Source: Akkermansia muciniphila (lineage in GTDB: Bacteria; Pseudomonadota; Gammaproteobacteria; Burkholderiales; Burkholderiaceae_C). Taken from it: 64,000 bases of DNA. Each line of letters begins with the position of its first letter. Within the stretch, counting starts at the first letter, position 1. The translations under genes and the position numbers were made by a program. Under the pieces are notes generated by a model. It was given only the letters and a program-made list of their open reading frames with translations. It had not been told where the DNA came from and did no database searches. The stretch spans positions 1 to 64,000 of the forward strand of contig CALQKH020000007.1 of the NCBI GenBank assembly GCA_943331105.2. The letters run 5' to 3'. Below, in pieces: positions 54,183 to 61,989 of this stretch.

Positions 54183-54952
54183 GCTGCACCTTTCGGGTCG
54201 GCCAGGAACATCACATCCCGCGCCAAAGGCACCAGGTGCTGGCCATTGTCCACACACACCGTGGTGCCGGTGATGCAGGGGTTTTGCGCCAGGAAAAGGC
54301 AAGTCGCCGCCACCTGCGCCGGGTCGATCGGCTCGCGCAGCAGGTTCACACGGCTGGCGCGGTCAAAGTTCTCTTGCGTTTGCGGGCCGCTCAAAAACAT
54401 CAGGCCTGGTGCCACGCCGCACACGCGCAAGGGGGCCAGGGCCTGGGCCTGCAAGGCCACGGCACGCTCCAGCGCCAGTTTGGACACGGTGTATGAAAAG
54501 TAATCCCGGTTCAGGTTGAACACCTTCTGGTCCAAAATGTGAACCACGCTGCGCTGGCCGGGCGTGGCCTTGGGCGCGGCTTGCTGGGCCATGAGTGAGG
54601 CCAGCAGCATGGGCGCGATCAAATTCACTTCGAGTTGCAGGCGCGCGCCGGGCAAGTCCATGTCCGTGCCTTCATCGGGCTCGAACAGCGAGGCGTTGTT
54701 CACCAAGCAGTCGAGCGGGCCGTGGCTTTGTGCGATCTGCATCATCATCTGTTCGACTTGTGCGCTCTGTGCCAGATCGGCCTGCACGCATTCAACCAAG
54801 CCCCCTGCGGCCTGCAGTTCCGCCTGCAGCGCCTTGGCCGCATCGGCCGAGCGTTGGTAATGGCACCACACGCGCCAGCCCGCCGCCACAAATTGGCGAA
54901 CGATCTCTGCGCCCAGGCGGTGAGCGCCTCCGGTGACCAGAACTTGTTTCAT
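54179..54952 (-). CDS. Short-chain dehydrogenase/reductase, FolM/pteridine reductase-like
   Basis: 257 aa SDR. Cofactor loop TGGAHRLG with the arginine typical of NADPH-dependent pteridine reductases, NNAS, and the active site YTVSK (YFSYTVSKLALE). Start at ATG 54952 (MKQVLVTGGAHRLG). First gene of a minus-strand operon with two FolB-type aldolases, which points to reduction of dihydromonapterin or dihydrofolate rather than a general SDR role. Inference from context and loop type. Confidence 0.8.
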   Translation of the reverse strand: MKQVLVTGGAHRLGAEIVRQFVAAGWRVWCHYQRSADAAKALQAELQAAGGLVECVQADLAQSAQVEQMMMQIAQSHGPLDCLVNNASLFEPDEGTDMDLPGARLQLEVNLIAPMLLASLMAQQAAPKATPGQRSVVHILDQKVFNLNRDYFSYTVSKLALERAVALQAQALAPLRVCGVAPGLMFLSGPQTQENFDRASRVNLLREPIDPAQVAATCLFLAQNPCITGTTVCVDNGQHLVPLARDVMFLADPKGAA

Positions 54953-55084
54953 GAAAGGGTGGACTGGGCAGACGGCACTGCGCAGGAACATCCGAGGTAC
55001 AAAGGGCTGAATTATCGGGCAAGCCATGGATTTGTCGCCCGGTACCATGGCAAACCCCCGTACACCTTCGGCGACAATCAGCGC

Positions 55085-56188
55085 GTGAGCTTGCCGAATC
55101 CCCATCCCCCTGCTGAATTGACCCCGCTTATCCACCAGGCCATTGCCCAAGCCGGTGGCTGGGTCGGTTTTGACCGTTTCATGGCCATGGCCTTGTACGA
55201 GCCGGGCTTGGGCTACTACACCAATGCGCTGCAAAAGTTCGGGGCCATGCCCGCTTCGGGCAGCGACTTTGTGACCGCGCCGGGCATGTCACCCTTGTTT
55301 GGCCAAACCTTGGCCGTGCAGGTGCGCCAGGCGCTGCAGGCCACGGGCACCGATGAAGTTTGGGAGTTTGGCGCGGGCACCGGGGCACTGGCCCTGCAAC
55401 TGCTGGACAGTCTGGGTGATGCGGTGCGCCGTTACACCATCATCGATTTGTCAGGCACTTTGCGCGCCCGTCAGGCCGACAGCTTGTTGAAACACGCCGA
55501 CAAAGTGTGCTGGCTCGACGCCTGGCCCGACGCCATCGAGGGCGTGGTGGTGGGCAACGAGGTGCTCGACGCCATGCCGGTTCAACTGCTGCAACGCACG
55601 CAGGGTGTCTGGCATGAGCGCGGGGTTGTCAGTTCGGGGAGTGACTTCGCCTGGCAAGACCGTTTGACCGACCTGCGTCCGCCTGTGGTCGTCGAAGGCG
55701 AGCACGACTATTTGACCGAAATCCACCCCCAAGCCGAGGCCTTCATCGCCAGCCTGGCCGAGCGCTTGCTGGCTGGGCGGGGCGGGGCGGCGTTTTTTCT
55801 AGATTACGGTTTCCCCGAGGCAGAGTACTTCCACCCTCAGCGCCACATGGGCACCGTGATGTGCCACCAACGCCATCAGGCCGATGACAACCCCTTGGTG
55901 GCAGTGGGCCAAAAAGACATCACGGCGCATGTCAACTTCACCGGGGTCGCCTTGGCGGCGCAAAACACGGGGCTGAATGTGCTGGGCTACGCCAGCCAAG
56001 CTTGGTTTTTGCTGAACTTGGGGCTGGCCGAGCGCATGGCCGAGGCCTCTTTGGCCGAACGCAGCCAGGCGCAGCGCCTCATCAACGAGCACGAAATGGG
56101 CGAGTTGTTCAAAGTGGTTGGGTTCGCCACGTCGTCCGATTGGGCGGCCCAGGGCTTTGCCCGGGGCGACCGCTCGCACCGCCTTTAA
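55085..56188 (+). CDS. SAM-dependent methyltransferase, MidA/NDUFAF7 family (DUF185)
   Basis: About 367 aa from GTG 55085 (reading MSLPNPHPP). Family pattern: GGWVGFDRFMAMALYEPGLGYYTNALQKFGAMPASGSDFVTAPGMSPLFGQTLAVQV, SAM loop VWEFGAGTGALALQLLD, VVVGNEVLDAMPVQL, FFLDYGFPEAEYFHPQRHMGTVMCHQRHQ, DITAHVNFTGVA. Mitochondrial NDUFAF7 methylates a complex I subunit; the bacterial role is less clear. No ATG fits the domain start, hence GTG. Divergent from the pterin operon. Confidence 0.88.
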   Translation: MSLPNPHPPAELTPLIHQAIAQAGGWVGFDRFMAMALYEPGLGYYTNALQKFGAMPASGSDFVTAPGMSPLFGQTLAVQVRQALQATGTDEVWEFGAGTGALALQLLDSLGDAVRRYTIIDLSGTLRARQADSLLKHADKVCWLDAWPDAIEGVVVGNEVLDAMPVQLLQRTQGVWHERGVVSSGSDFAWQDRLTDLRPPVVVEGEHDYLTEIHPQAEAFIASLAERLLAGRGGAAFFLDYGFPEAEYFHPQRHMGTVMCHQRHQADDNPLVAVGQKDITAHVNFTGVALAAQNTGLNVLGYASQAWFLLNLGLAERMAEASLAERSQAQRLINEHEMGELFKVVGFATSSDWAAQGFARGDRSHRL

Positions 56189-56206
56189 CCGGCATTCAGG
56201 CAAGCT

Positions 56207-56401
56207 ATGTTGCGCTGGCTCATCGTGGTGTTTCTGGCCCTGATCATTTTCAGTGGCTTGCAAAAGTGGCTGGAAAAGCTGGGTTTTGGCCGCTTGCCGG
56301 GGGACTTCCGGTTTAGGCTGTTTGGGCGCGAATGGTTCATCCCCTTGACCAGCACGTTGTTGCTCAGCATGTTGGCGGCAGCCATCGCGCGGTGGGTCTG
56401 A
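56207..56401 (+). CDS. DUF2905 small membrane protein
   Basis: 64 aa with two helices (LRWLIVVFLALIIFSGL; TSTLLLSMLAAAIARWV) around GRLPGDFRFRLFGREWFIPL, the DUF2905 signature. Eighteen bases after the methyltransferase gene. Function unknown. Confidence 0.9.
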   Translation: MLRWLIVVFLALIIFSGLQKWLEKLGFGRLPGDFRFRLFGREWFIPLTSTLLLSMLAAAIARWV

Positions 56402-56774
56402 GCTGGGGTCAGTCAGGGCCTGCAACACGAACGTGTTACAGTGCGACACGCCATTGGCGACTTATGCCCATCTAGCTCCTTGCGAGCCGATAGCGCATCC
56501 CGGCAGAGGGATGCCAGTCTTGTCCTCCACTGTGCACATCGCCCGCCATGCTTTCAAAGCTGGGCCCAGACGATTTTTTGCTTCCCTTTTCATGCACCTC
56601 TGCACGGTGCGGTTGTTCGCCAAGCTTTGCAGCTGGCATTCAAGGGAGCTTTTTGGCAGCAGGACATGCCAAGAACCGTTGCGCCAAACAGCCCCCTAGA
56701 GGGCCTTGTGTGCGGTTCGACCCCCTTCGTTAAAATACATGACTCTCTTTTACTGTTCACACCAACCCATCTCC
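56402..56774. other. 373-bp stretch without a convincing gene; candidate infA-region promoter
   Basis: No reading frame here has a family pattern; the frames at 56433-56699 look random. TTGTGT (56706-56711) and TAAAAT (56731-56736), 19 bases apart, could be the promoter for the 56775 gene and infA. A GGGGTCA unit lies at 56405. Confidence 0.35.
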
Positions 56775-56990
56775 ATGGGAAAATTCCGAATTCAACCGTG
56801 CTCCAGGGCTTTGCCCAATGGCGCATTTGCCGCGCAAGTGTCTGTGGCCAGTGGCCGCGGCAGCGCCAGCACCGACCGCGTGATGCGTTTTGTGCCTGAA
56901 TTTGCGACGCCTGCCGCCGCCAGCCAATACGCCCTCGATGAAGGCGTGTTGTGGGTGGAGCGCCAGACGATGAAACCGATCCTGCTTTGA
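56775..56990 (+). CDS. Small conserved-looking hypothetical protein before infA
   Basis: 71 aa: MGKFRIQPCSRALPNGAFAAQVSVASGRG, then DRVMRFVPEFATPAAASQYALDEGVLWVERQ. An in-frame ATG at 56739 would add 12 residues without a ribosome site. No membrane or signal segment. The balanced composition, codon use like its neighbours, and position 14 bases before infA support it as a real gene. I do not recognise the family. Confidence 0.6.
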   Translation: MGKFRIQPCSRALPNGAFAAQVSVASGRGSASTDRVMRFVPEFATPAAASQYALDEGVLWVERQTMKPILL

Positions 56991-57004
56991 GAAAGACGTT
57001 TTAA

Positions 57005-57265
57005 ATGGCTAAAGAAGAACTGATTGAATTGATGGGCGTGGTCAACGAGGTGTTGCCCGACACCCGTTTTCGCGTGACGCTGGACAATGGTCATCAATTG
57101 ATTGCTTATTCCGCTGGCAAGATGCGCAAGAACCACATCCGCATTTTGGCGGGTGACCGCGTGACGCTCGAGCTCTCGCCCTACGACTTGAGCAAAGGCC
57201 GCATCAGTTTCCGTCACTTGGCTGGACGTGCACCGATGGCGCCTCGCCGCCCACCCGCACGCTGA
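57005..57265 (+). CDS. infA: Translation initiation factor IF-1 with C-terminal extension
   Basis: 86 aa S1/OB-fold: [74 protein letters not shown]-1 usually ends here at about 72 aa; this one adds a basic, proline-rich tail ([14 protein letters not shown]). Binds the 30S A site during initiation. The tail resembles the longer second IF-1 copies of Burkholderiales, so another infA may exist in the ribosomal protein operon. Confidence 0.93.
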   Translation: MAKEELIELMGVVNEVLPDTRFRVTLDNGHQLIAYSAGKMRKNHIRILAGDRVTLELSPYDLSKGRISFRHLAGRAPMAPRRPPAR

Positions 57266-57281
57266 TCCTGGTCGCTTCTTT

Positions 57282-57301
57282 GCGTTGACCTGCGTCAACG
57301 C
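57282..57301 (+). terminator. Hairpin after infA
   Basis: GCGTTGAC (57282-57289) and GTCAACGC (57294-57301) form a perfect 8-bp stem with a CTGC loop, 17 bases after the infA stop. The following tract has few T, so termination may be weak. Confidence 0.5.
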
Positions 57302-57360
57302 GCAAGGCTCTTGAATCGCGGAGCATGATCCCCAAGTGTTTTTGAAATACAGGGGAACCC

Positions 57361-57807
57361 ATGACCGTTTCAGCCGACGCCTTGCACATTGTTTGTCCGC
57401 AGTGCCACACCACCAACCGCGTGCGTGTGGCCGATCTGCACAACACCCCCGATTGCGGGCAATGCCACCAAACCTTGTTTGCAGGACACCCGCTGGCGCT
57501 GGATGCGGCCAGCTTTGACAAGCACATCGGCCGCAACCAAATACCAGTGCTGGTGGACTTCTGGGCCCCGTGGTGCGGCCCTTGCCGCATGATGGCCCCG
57601 GCGTATGAGCAAGCCGCTGGTCTTTTGGAGCCCCAAGTGCGGGTGGCCAAGCTCAACACCGAAGAGGCGCAAGCCGTCGCCGCACGCTTCAATATCCGCA
57701 GCATCCCCACACTGGCCTTGTTTGTCGGCGGCAAAGAAGTCGCCCGTCAGGCCGGTGCTTTTCGCACGGCGCAAGACATCGCCGATTGGGCGCGTTCTCA
57801 CCTTTGA
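57361..57807 (+). CDS. trxC: Thioredoxin 2 (TrxC)
   Basis: 148 aa cytosolic oxidoreductase. N-terminal zinc finger with C12, C15, C32, C35 (CPQC, CGQC), then a thioredoxin domain with active site WCGPC (C72, C75) and the cis-proline loop SIPTLALF. The zinc finger is what separates TrxC from TrxA; TrxC genes are often under OxyR, though no OxyR site was recognised. Confidence 0.95.
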   Translation: MTVSADALHIVCPQCHTTNRVRVADLHNTPDCGQCHQTLFAGHPLALDAASFDKHIGRNQIPVLVDFWAPWCGPCRMMAPAYEQAAGLLEPQVRVAKLNTEEAQAVAARFNIRSIPTLALFVGGKEVARQAGAFRTAQDIADWARSHL

Positions 57808-57817
57808 TCTGAAGTAC

Positions 57818-59068
57818 TTACAGCACTTGCGCAATGGCCTTGACGCGGGCCTTGGCGATTTGCGCGCCAATTTGCGAGCCTTTGAGACCTTGAGCCGCCG
57901 CCGCTTGCGCAATCGGAGCGGTCTCTACAGACAGCGCAGCTTTCTGCGCCTGCTGCAATCGTGCTGCTTGCGGGTAGGTTGCCTCTTCAAAACCTTGCCG
58001 CCCTCGTGCATCGCATTCGCAGGCTTCTAAAACCATGGCAAAACGCTGCGGCTGGCGTATGGCGTCGCAGCGCTCCAGCAAGCGCATCACGGCTTCGGCG
58101 TTCAGCTCGCCGCTGCGGTGGATGTTGCCGTGCTCCCGCGCCACCACCTCGGCCAATTCCTTGCAGTCGGTCGGTACGCGCAGGCGTTCGCACACCTTTT
58201 GCAAGAGCTTCACGCTGCGGCCTTCGTGGCCGATGTGACGCGGCAGCACGTCGGCGGGCGTGGTGCCTTTGCCCAGGTCGTGCATCAGGCAGGCCACGCG
58301 CACAGGCAGCGGCATGTTCAGATGAGCGGCCATGTCCATCACCAGCATCATGTGCACGCCAGTGTCGATTTCGGGGTGGTATTCAGGCCGTTGGGGCACG
58401 CCCCACAGACTGTCCAGCTCGGGCAGCAAGACTTGGAGTGCGCCGCATTCGCGCAGCACCTCGAACATGCGAGAAGGCCTCTCGCTCATCAGCCCCTTAC
58501 TCAACTCCTGCCAAACGCGCTCGGGCACCAGGTGGTCGGCCTCGCCGTCCTCCACCATCTGGCGCATCAGCGCCATGGTTTCAGCGGCCACAAAAAAGTT
58601 GGCAAAGCGCGCCGCAAAGCGTGCTAAACGCAGGATGCGCACCGGGTCTTCGGCAAAGGCATCGGTCACATGGCGCAGCACCTTGTGGTTCAGGTCAGCC
58701 TGCCCGCCATAGGGGTCCACGATCTGGCCTGCCCACGCCTCGGGCGCGGCATGGGCCAGCGCCTCGGGCACGGCCATGGCGTTGACGGTGAGATCACGCC
58801 GAGCCAAGTCTTCTTCCAGCGTGACGCCAGGGTCGGCCTGCACCGCAAAACCCTTGTAGCCGCGTGCTGTCTTGCGCTCGGTGCGGGCCAAGGCATATTC
58901 TTCGCGACTTTGGGGGTGTAAAAACACCGGAAAGTCCTTGCCCACGGGCACATATCCCTGCGCGCTCATGGCTTCTGGCGTGCTGCCCACCACCACCCAG
59001 TCGCGGTCATTCACGATCTGGCCCATCAAGGCATCACGAACCGCACCGCCGACGACAAAAACGTCCAT
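57818..59068 (-). CDS. cca: CCA-adding tRNA nucleotidyltransferase (multifunctional, with HD domain)
   Basis: 416 aa. Adds and repairs the 3' CCA of tRNA. Nucleotidyltransferase motif GGAVRD (7-12) and NDRDWVVVGSTPEAM; RRDLTVNAMA; EDPVRILRLARFAARF. The C-terminal HD phosphohydrolase region (VACLMHDLGKGTTP, GHEGRSVKLLQ) matches the multifunctional gamma/beta-proteobacterial type. Downstream of the glutathione transferase gene by eight bases. Confidence 0.95.
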   Translation of the reverse strand: MDVFVVGGAVRDALMGQIVNDRDWVVVGSTPEAMSAQGYVPVGKDFPVFLHPQSREEYALARTERKTARGYKGFAVQADPGVTLEEDLARRDLTVNAMAVPEALAHAAPEAWAGQIVDPYGGQADLNHKVLRHVTDAFAEDPVRILRLARFAARFANFFVAAETMALMRQMVEDGEADHLVPERVWQELSKGLMSERPSRMFEVLRECGALQVLLPELDSLWGVPQRPEYHPEIDTGVHMMLVMDMAAHLNMPLPVRVACLMHDLGKGTTPADVLPRHIGHEGRSVKLLQKVCERLRVPTDCKELAEVVAREHGNIHRSGELNAEAVMRLLERCDAIRQPQRFAMVLEACECDARGRQGFEEATYPQAARLQQAQKAALSVETAPIAQAAAAQGLKGSQIGAQIAKARVKAIAQVL

Positions 59069-59076
59069 GATGGTCT

Positions 59077-59760
59077 TCAGCGATGGAGCCGGAAAGGCTC
59101 TTCAAAGTCGATGAAGTCCTGCTCCGCCAGTGCTTCGTCGATCCAGGCTTTCACGCCGGGCAAGGCGCACACGCGGTCCATGTAAGCGGCCACATCGGTA
59201 GGCACGGGCAAGGCGTAGGTTTTGATGCGCATGACCACTGGCGCAAAGTAGGCGTCGGCCACGCTGAAGTTGCCAAACAGCATGGGGCCGCCGTGCTCTG
59301 CCAGCAGACCGCTCCACAAGCTGCAAATGCGTTCCAAGTCGGCACGAAGTGCGGGTTTGTCGCGCAGCGCCAAAGCCCCGATCTCGGGCAGGTGCGCCTC
59401 GATGTTCATGGGGCAGGCACTGCGCAAGGCCATGAAGCCGCTGTGCATCTCGGCGCAGATGCTGCGGGCGCGTGCTCGGGCAGCGCGGTCCTGCGGCCAA
59501 AGCTGCTTGTCTGGGAATTGCTCGGCCACATATTCCGCAATCGCCAAGGTGTCCCAAATGGCCAGGCCATCGTGCACCAGCACAGGCACTTTGCCCACCG
59601 GGTTGACGTCTTTGAGCGCGGCCTTGAACTGCGAGTCGGAGGCGAAGCTGTCAAACCGGACGTAGACCTCTTCAAAGTCAATGCCCGCCTGGCGCAGCAT
59701 CACCCAAGGGCGCATTGACCAGGACGAGTAGTTTTTGTTGGCGATGTAGAGCTGGATCAT
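59077..59760 (-). CDS. Glutathione S-transferase family protein
   Basis: 227 aa. Thioredoxin-like N-domain YIANKNYSSWSMRPWVMLRQAGIDFEEV, with the serine-rich SSWSMRPW catalytic region as in beta/zeta-like GSTs, and NPVGKVPVLVHDGLAIWDTLAIAEYVAEQF (glutathione-binding region). Helical C-domain with FGNFSVADAYFAPVVMRI. ATG 59760 (MIQLYIANKNY); the upstream extension to 59787 is not needed. Substrate unknown. Confidence 0.9.
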   Translation of the reverse strand: MIQLYIANKNYSSWSMRPWVMLRQAGIDFEEVYVRFDSFASDSQFKAALKDVNPVGKVPVLVHDGLAIWDTLAIAEYVAEQFPDKQLWPQDRAARARARSICAEMHSGFMALRSACPMNIEAHLPEIGALALRDKPALRADLERICSLWSGLLAEHGGPMLFGNFSVADAYFAPVVMRIKTYALPVPTDVAAYMDRVCALPGVKAWIDEALAEQDFIDFEEPFRLHR

Positions 59761-59790
59761 TGTTTTCTCCCGTGAATCAGAGCCCACATG

Positions 59791-59896
59791 TTAGCGGTCA
59801 CGGCTGTAGACGAGGTGCATATTGCACCGCTAAGGTGTGTGATGGCATGCGGCGGGTGACGATTTTCGGTACCCCGTCATGAGGAACCCGCCGCAT
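59791..59896. other. Intergenic stretch with three nested or tandem inverted repeats
   Basis: TTAGCGGT (59791-59798) pairs with ACCGCTAA (59826-59833). Inside it GGTGCA-TAT-TGCACC (59814-59828) is a palindrome. Then ATGCGGCGGGT (59847-59857) pairs with ACCCGCCGCAT (59886-59896), with an extra TGACG/CGTCA inside. It lies between the NDUFA9-like gene and the GST gene, with no reading frame of note. Could be a terminator plus regulator sites, or a structured RNA. Confidence 0.5.
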
Positions 59897-59933
59897 ACCC
59901 TCACGCATCCACCCAAGTCCTTTGCAGTTGGGG

Positions 59934-60893
59934 TCAGCGCCCCGCCCCCGCACGCCAGCGGTTCAACTTGCTGCGTGGGCCTCGGTGACCGAGATACCTG
60001 GGCGCCACACCCGCTGCAGATGCTGCCGTGATGCCCAGCGCGGACAACCCTGGGTGTTGGCCCGTGGCCACGTTGTCCACTTTCATGGACGCCAAATTGT
60101 CTCGGCTCATCAAAGGCTCACCCGGGGCCAACTCCATGGCCGCCGCTTGCAGCCAGCCCACCCACATCGGCAAACCAATCACCGGGCGACCCCGGCCGTG
60201 GTTCACCCCCGCCCACTGGCCAGCGCGTTGGACCAACTCGCCCAAGGTCAGCACATCCGGGCCGCACAGCTCGTAGGTCTGACCGATGGTGGCGGGGTTT
60301 TGCAAACAGGTCACCACCGCGCGCGCCACATCCCCCACCCAAACAGGCTGAAAGCGTGTGCCACTGCCTGCCAAGGGCATGAAAGGCGCTAAGCCCTGCA
60401 AGTCGGCAAACAGGTTGAGGAATTTGTCTTCGGCACCAAAAATCACGCTTGGGCGCAGCACCGTGAGCTGCAAGCCAGCACTTTGCACCACGGCCTCGCC
60501 GCGCGCTTTGCTGCGTTGGTACATCGAGGGGCCTTGTGAGTCGGCCCCCAAAGCGCTGACATGCACCAAACGCTGAACGCCAGCGCGCTGCATAGCACGT
60601 GAAATTTTGCCCACCAAATCGACGTGCACCTGCTCAAAGCGTGCTTCGCTGCCGTGCAACACAGCCACCAAGTTCACCACCGCGTCATGTCCGGGCATCA
60701 GGCGGGCCAAATCGGCCTCGCTGTGCACAGAGGCCTCCAAAACTGTCAGGCCGGGCAAACTTTGCACTTTGGCCGCATTCACGGCGCGGCGCGTGGGTAC
60801 CGTGATCTGCCAACCCAAGCGGGCGAGTTGCTCGCAAATCTGGCGACCCACAAAGCCGCTGCCCCCCAAAACCAAGATGCGCGGCGTGCTCAT
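59934..60893 (-). CDS. NAD(P)-binding SDR, complex I NDUFA9-like family
   Basis: 319 aa atypical SDR. Loop VLGGSGFVGRQICEQLARLGWQITVPTR, then VVNLVAVLHGSEARFEQVHVDLVGKI, HVSALGADSQGPSMYQRSKARGEAVVQ, LRPSVIFGAEDKFLNLFADL, and YELCGPDVLTLGELVQ. This pattern fits NDUFA9-like proteins found near cca in Burkholderiales. Probably cytosolic or membrane associated; reaction unknown. Overlaps the upstream gene by four bases. Confidence 0.87.
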   Translation of the reverse strand: MSTPRILVLGGSGFVGRQICEQLARLGWQITVPTRRAVNAAKVQSLPGLTVLEASVHSEADLARLMPGHDAVVNLVAVLHGSEARFEQVHVDLVGKISRAMQRAGVQRLVHVSALGADSQGPSMYQRSKARGEAVVQSAGLQLTVLRPSVIFGAEDKFLNLFADLQGLAPFMPLAGSGTRFQPVWVGDVARAVVTCLQNPATIGQTYELCGPDVLTLGELVQRAGQWAGVNHGRGRPVIGLPMWVGWLQAAAMELAPGEPLMSRDNLASMKVDNVATGQHPGLSALGITAASAAGVAPRYLGHRGPRSKLNRWRAGAGR

Positions 60894-61978
60894 GATGCGT
60901 TCAAGCCTGTCGCGGCCTGGTGCATGGCATCCATGGCTTGGTCAATGATTTGGCGGCGCCATGAGTCGGTGTCGGTGTAAAAAGCGTTCATCAGTTCTTG
61001 TTTGATTTGTTGTTGCAGCGAATCCGATGCTTCGGGGTGCATGTGCAGCCAGTGGTCGCCACGCAGCGCATGCAAGACCAGCTCAGGCGCTTGTGTGCCG
61101 TATTCCATGGCGATGCCTGTGTACTCCGCTTGCGGGCACTCTTGACAGGCGGCCATCCACATCAAGCCCGTCAGCATGGGGGAGCTGGAGGAGCCGTCAT
61201 AAATGGAGGTGATGCCTTGGCCCCACCACTTCTTGGCACGTTGGTAGGCCGCTGCATCGTCGGGGCAGGCAAAGATGCGTTCTCCCACACCGCTTGGGCC
61301 TAAGCCCGTGTGCAGATCGATCCAGGCCAGCTTTTGACAAGACTGACCGTATTTTTGCAACATTTTCCGCACAGTCAGGTTGCTCCAGGTGGGGGCTTGC
61401 CCTCCAAAAAACAGACCTTCGGGGAACTCATGTTGCCCTTTGGAAATGGCAGCCTGAAAGGCTTTCATGCCGCGCTCGGTGATGTATTGGTTGGTAGCGG
61501 CCTCATTGGCTGCATCGGGTGGCCAAACTTCCGGCAAAAGCAGGGGCTGTATTTCGCGGTAGGCCGCGTTGTCGGGCAGGGGCTTGGAGAAGTCTTGGAA
61601 ATTGCGATTGATGTCCACGTTTTCATGGGTCACCCGGCGCACATGTGAAAAACCATGCGGGTTGAGGGCGTGTATGTAGAGCACGGCCACGCCTTGGGCC
61701 TTGGCCGCGTCACGCCAAGCGGTGTTTTGCAAGGCGTGGATTTGAACCCCTGACCCGCAATAGCCTTCAACGCCGTGGCAAGCACTGCTGATGAGCAAAA
61801 GGCTTTGAGCATTGGCGTCACCGTCGAGCACCACGTCCATGGCCAGTTCTTCACCGTCCCGGCCTTTGAGTGGATGGATGTTCGAATCGACGGGCAAACC
61901 AGCTGCCAGAGCAGCATTCAGAAATTTTTCACGAGCTTGCGCATAACTTTTGGAAAAGCCGCTTTGGATATGGTCCAT
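60890..61978 (-). CDS. DUF2817 (M14-like peptidase fold) protein
   Basis: 362 aa from ATG 61978. Metal-site-like motifs: SACHGVEGYCGSG (H and E), NPHGFSHVRRVTHENVDINRNF (N/R substrate region as in carboxypeptidases), IDLHTGLGPSGVGE (H), and AMEYGTQAPELV (catalytic-type E). These are hallmarks of the DUF2817 branch of M14 zinc carboxypeptidases. No signal peptide. Downstream of an M20 amidohydrolase, so both may act on imported amides or peptides. Confidence 0.85.
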   Translation of the reverse strand: MDHIQSGFSKSYAQAREKFLNAALAAGLPVDSNIHPLKGRDGEELAMDVVLDGDANAQSLLLISSACHGVEGYCGSGVQIHALQNTAWRDAAKAQGVAVLYIHALNPHGFSHVRRVTHENVDINRNFQDFSKPLPDNAAYREIQPLLLPEVWPPDAANEAATNQYITERGMKAFQAAISKGQHEFPEGLFFGGQAPTWSNLTVRKMLQKYGQSCQKLAWIDLHTGLGPSGVGERIFACPDDAAAYQRAKKWWGQGITSIYDGSSSSPMLTGLMWMAACQECPQAEYTGIAMEYGTQAPELVLHALRGDHWLHMHPEASDSLQQQIKQELMNAFYTDTDSWRRQIIDQAMDAMHQAATGLNAS

Positions 61979-61989
61979 GCGCGGCCTGT

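Noticed and set aside
56433-56699. Small plus-strand frames before the infA region
   Set aside because: Composition looks random, no ribosome site, and frames overlap one another without homology.
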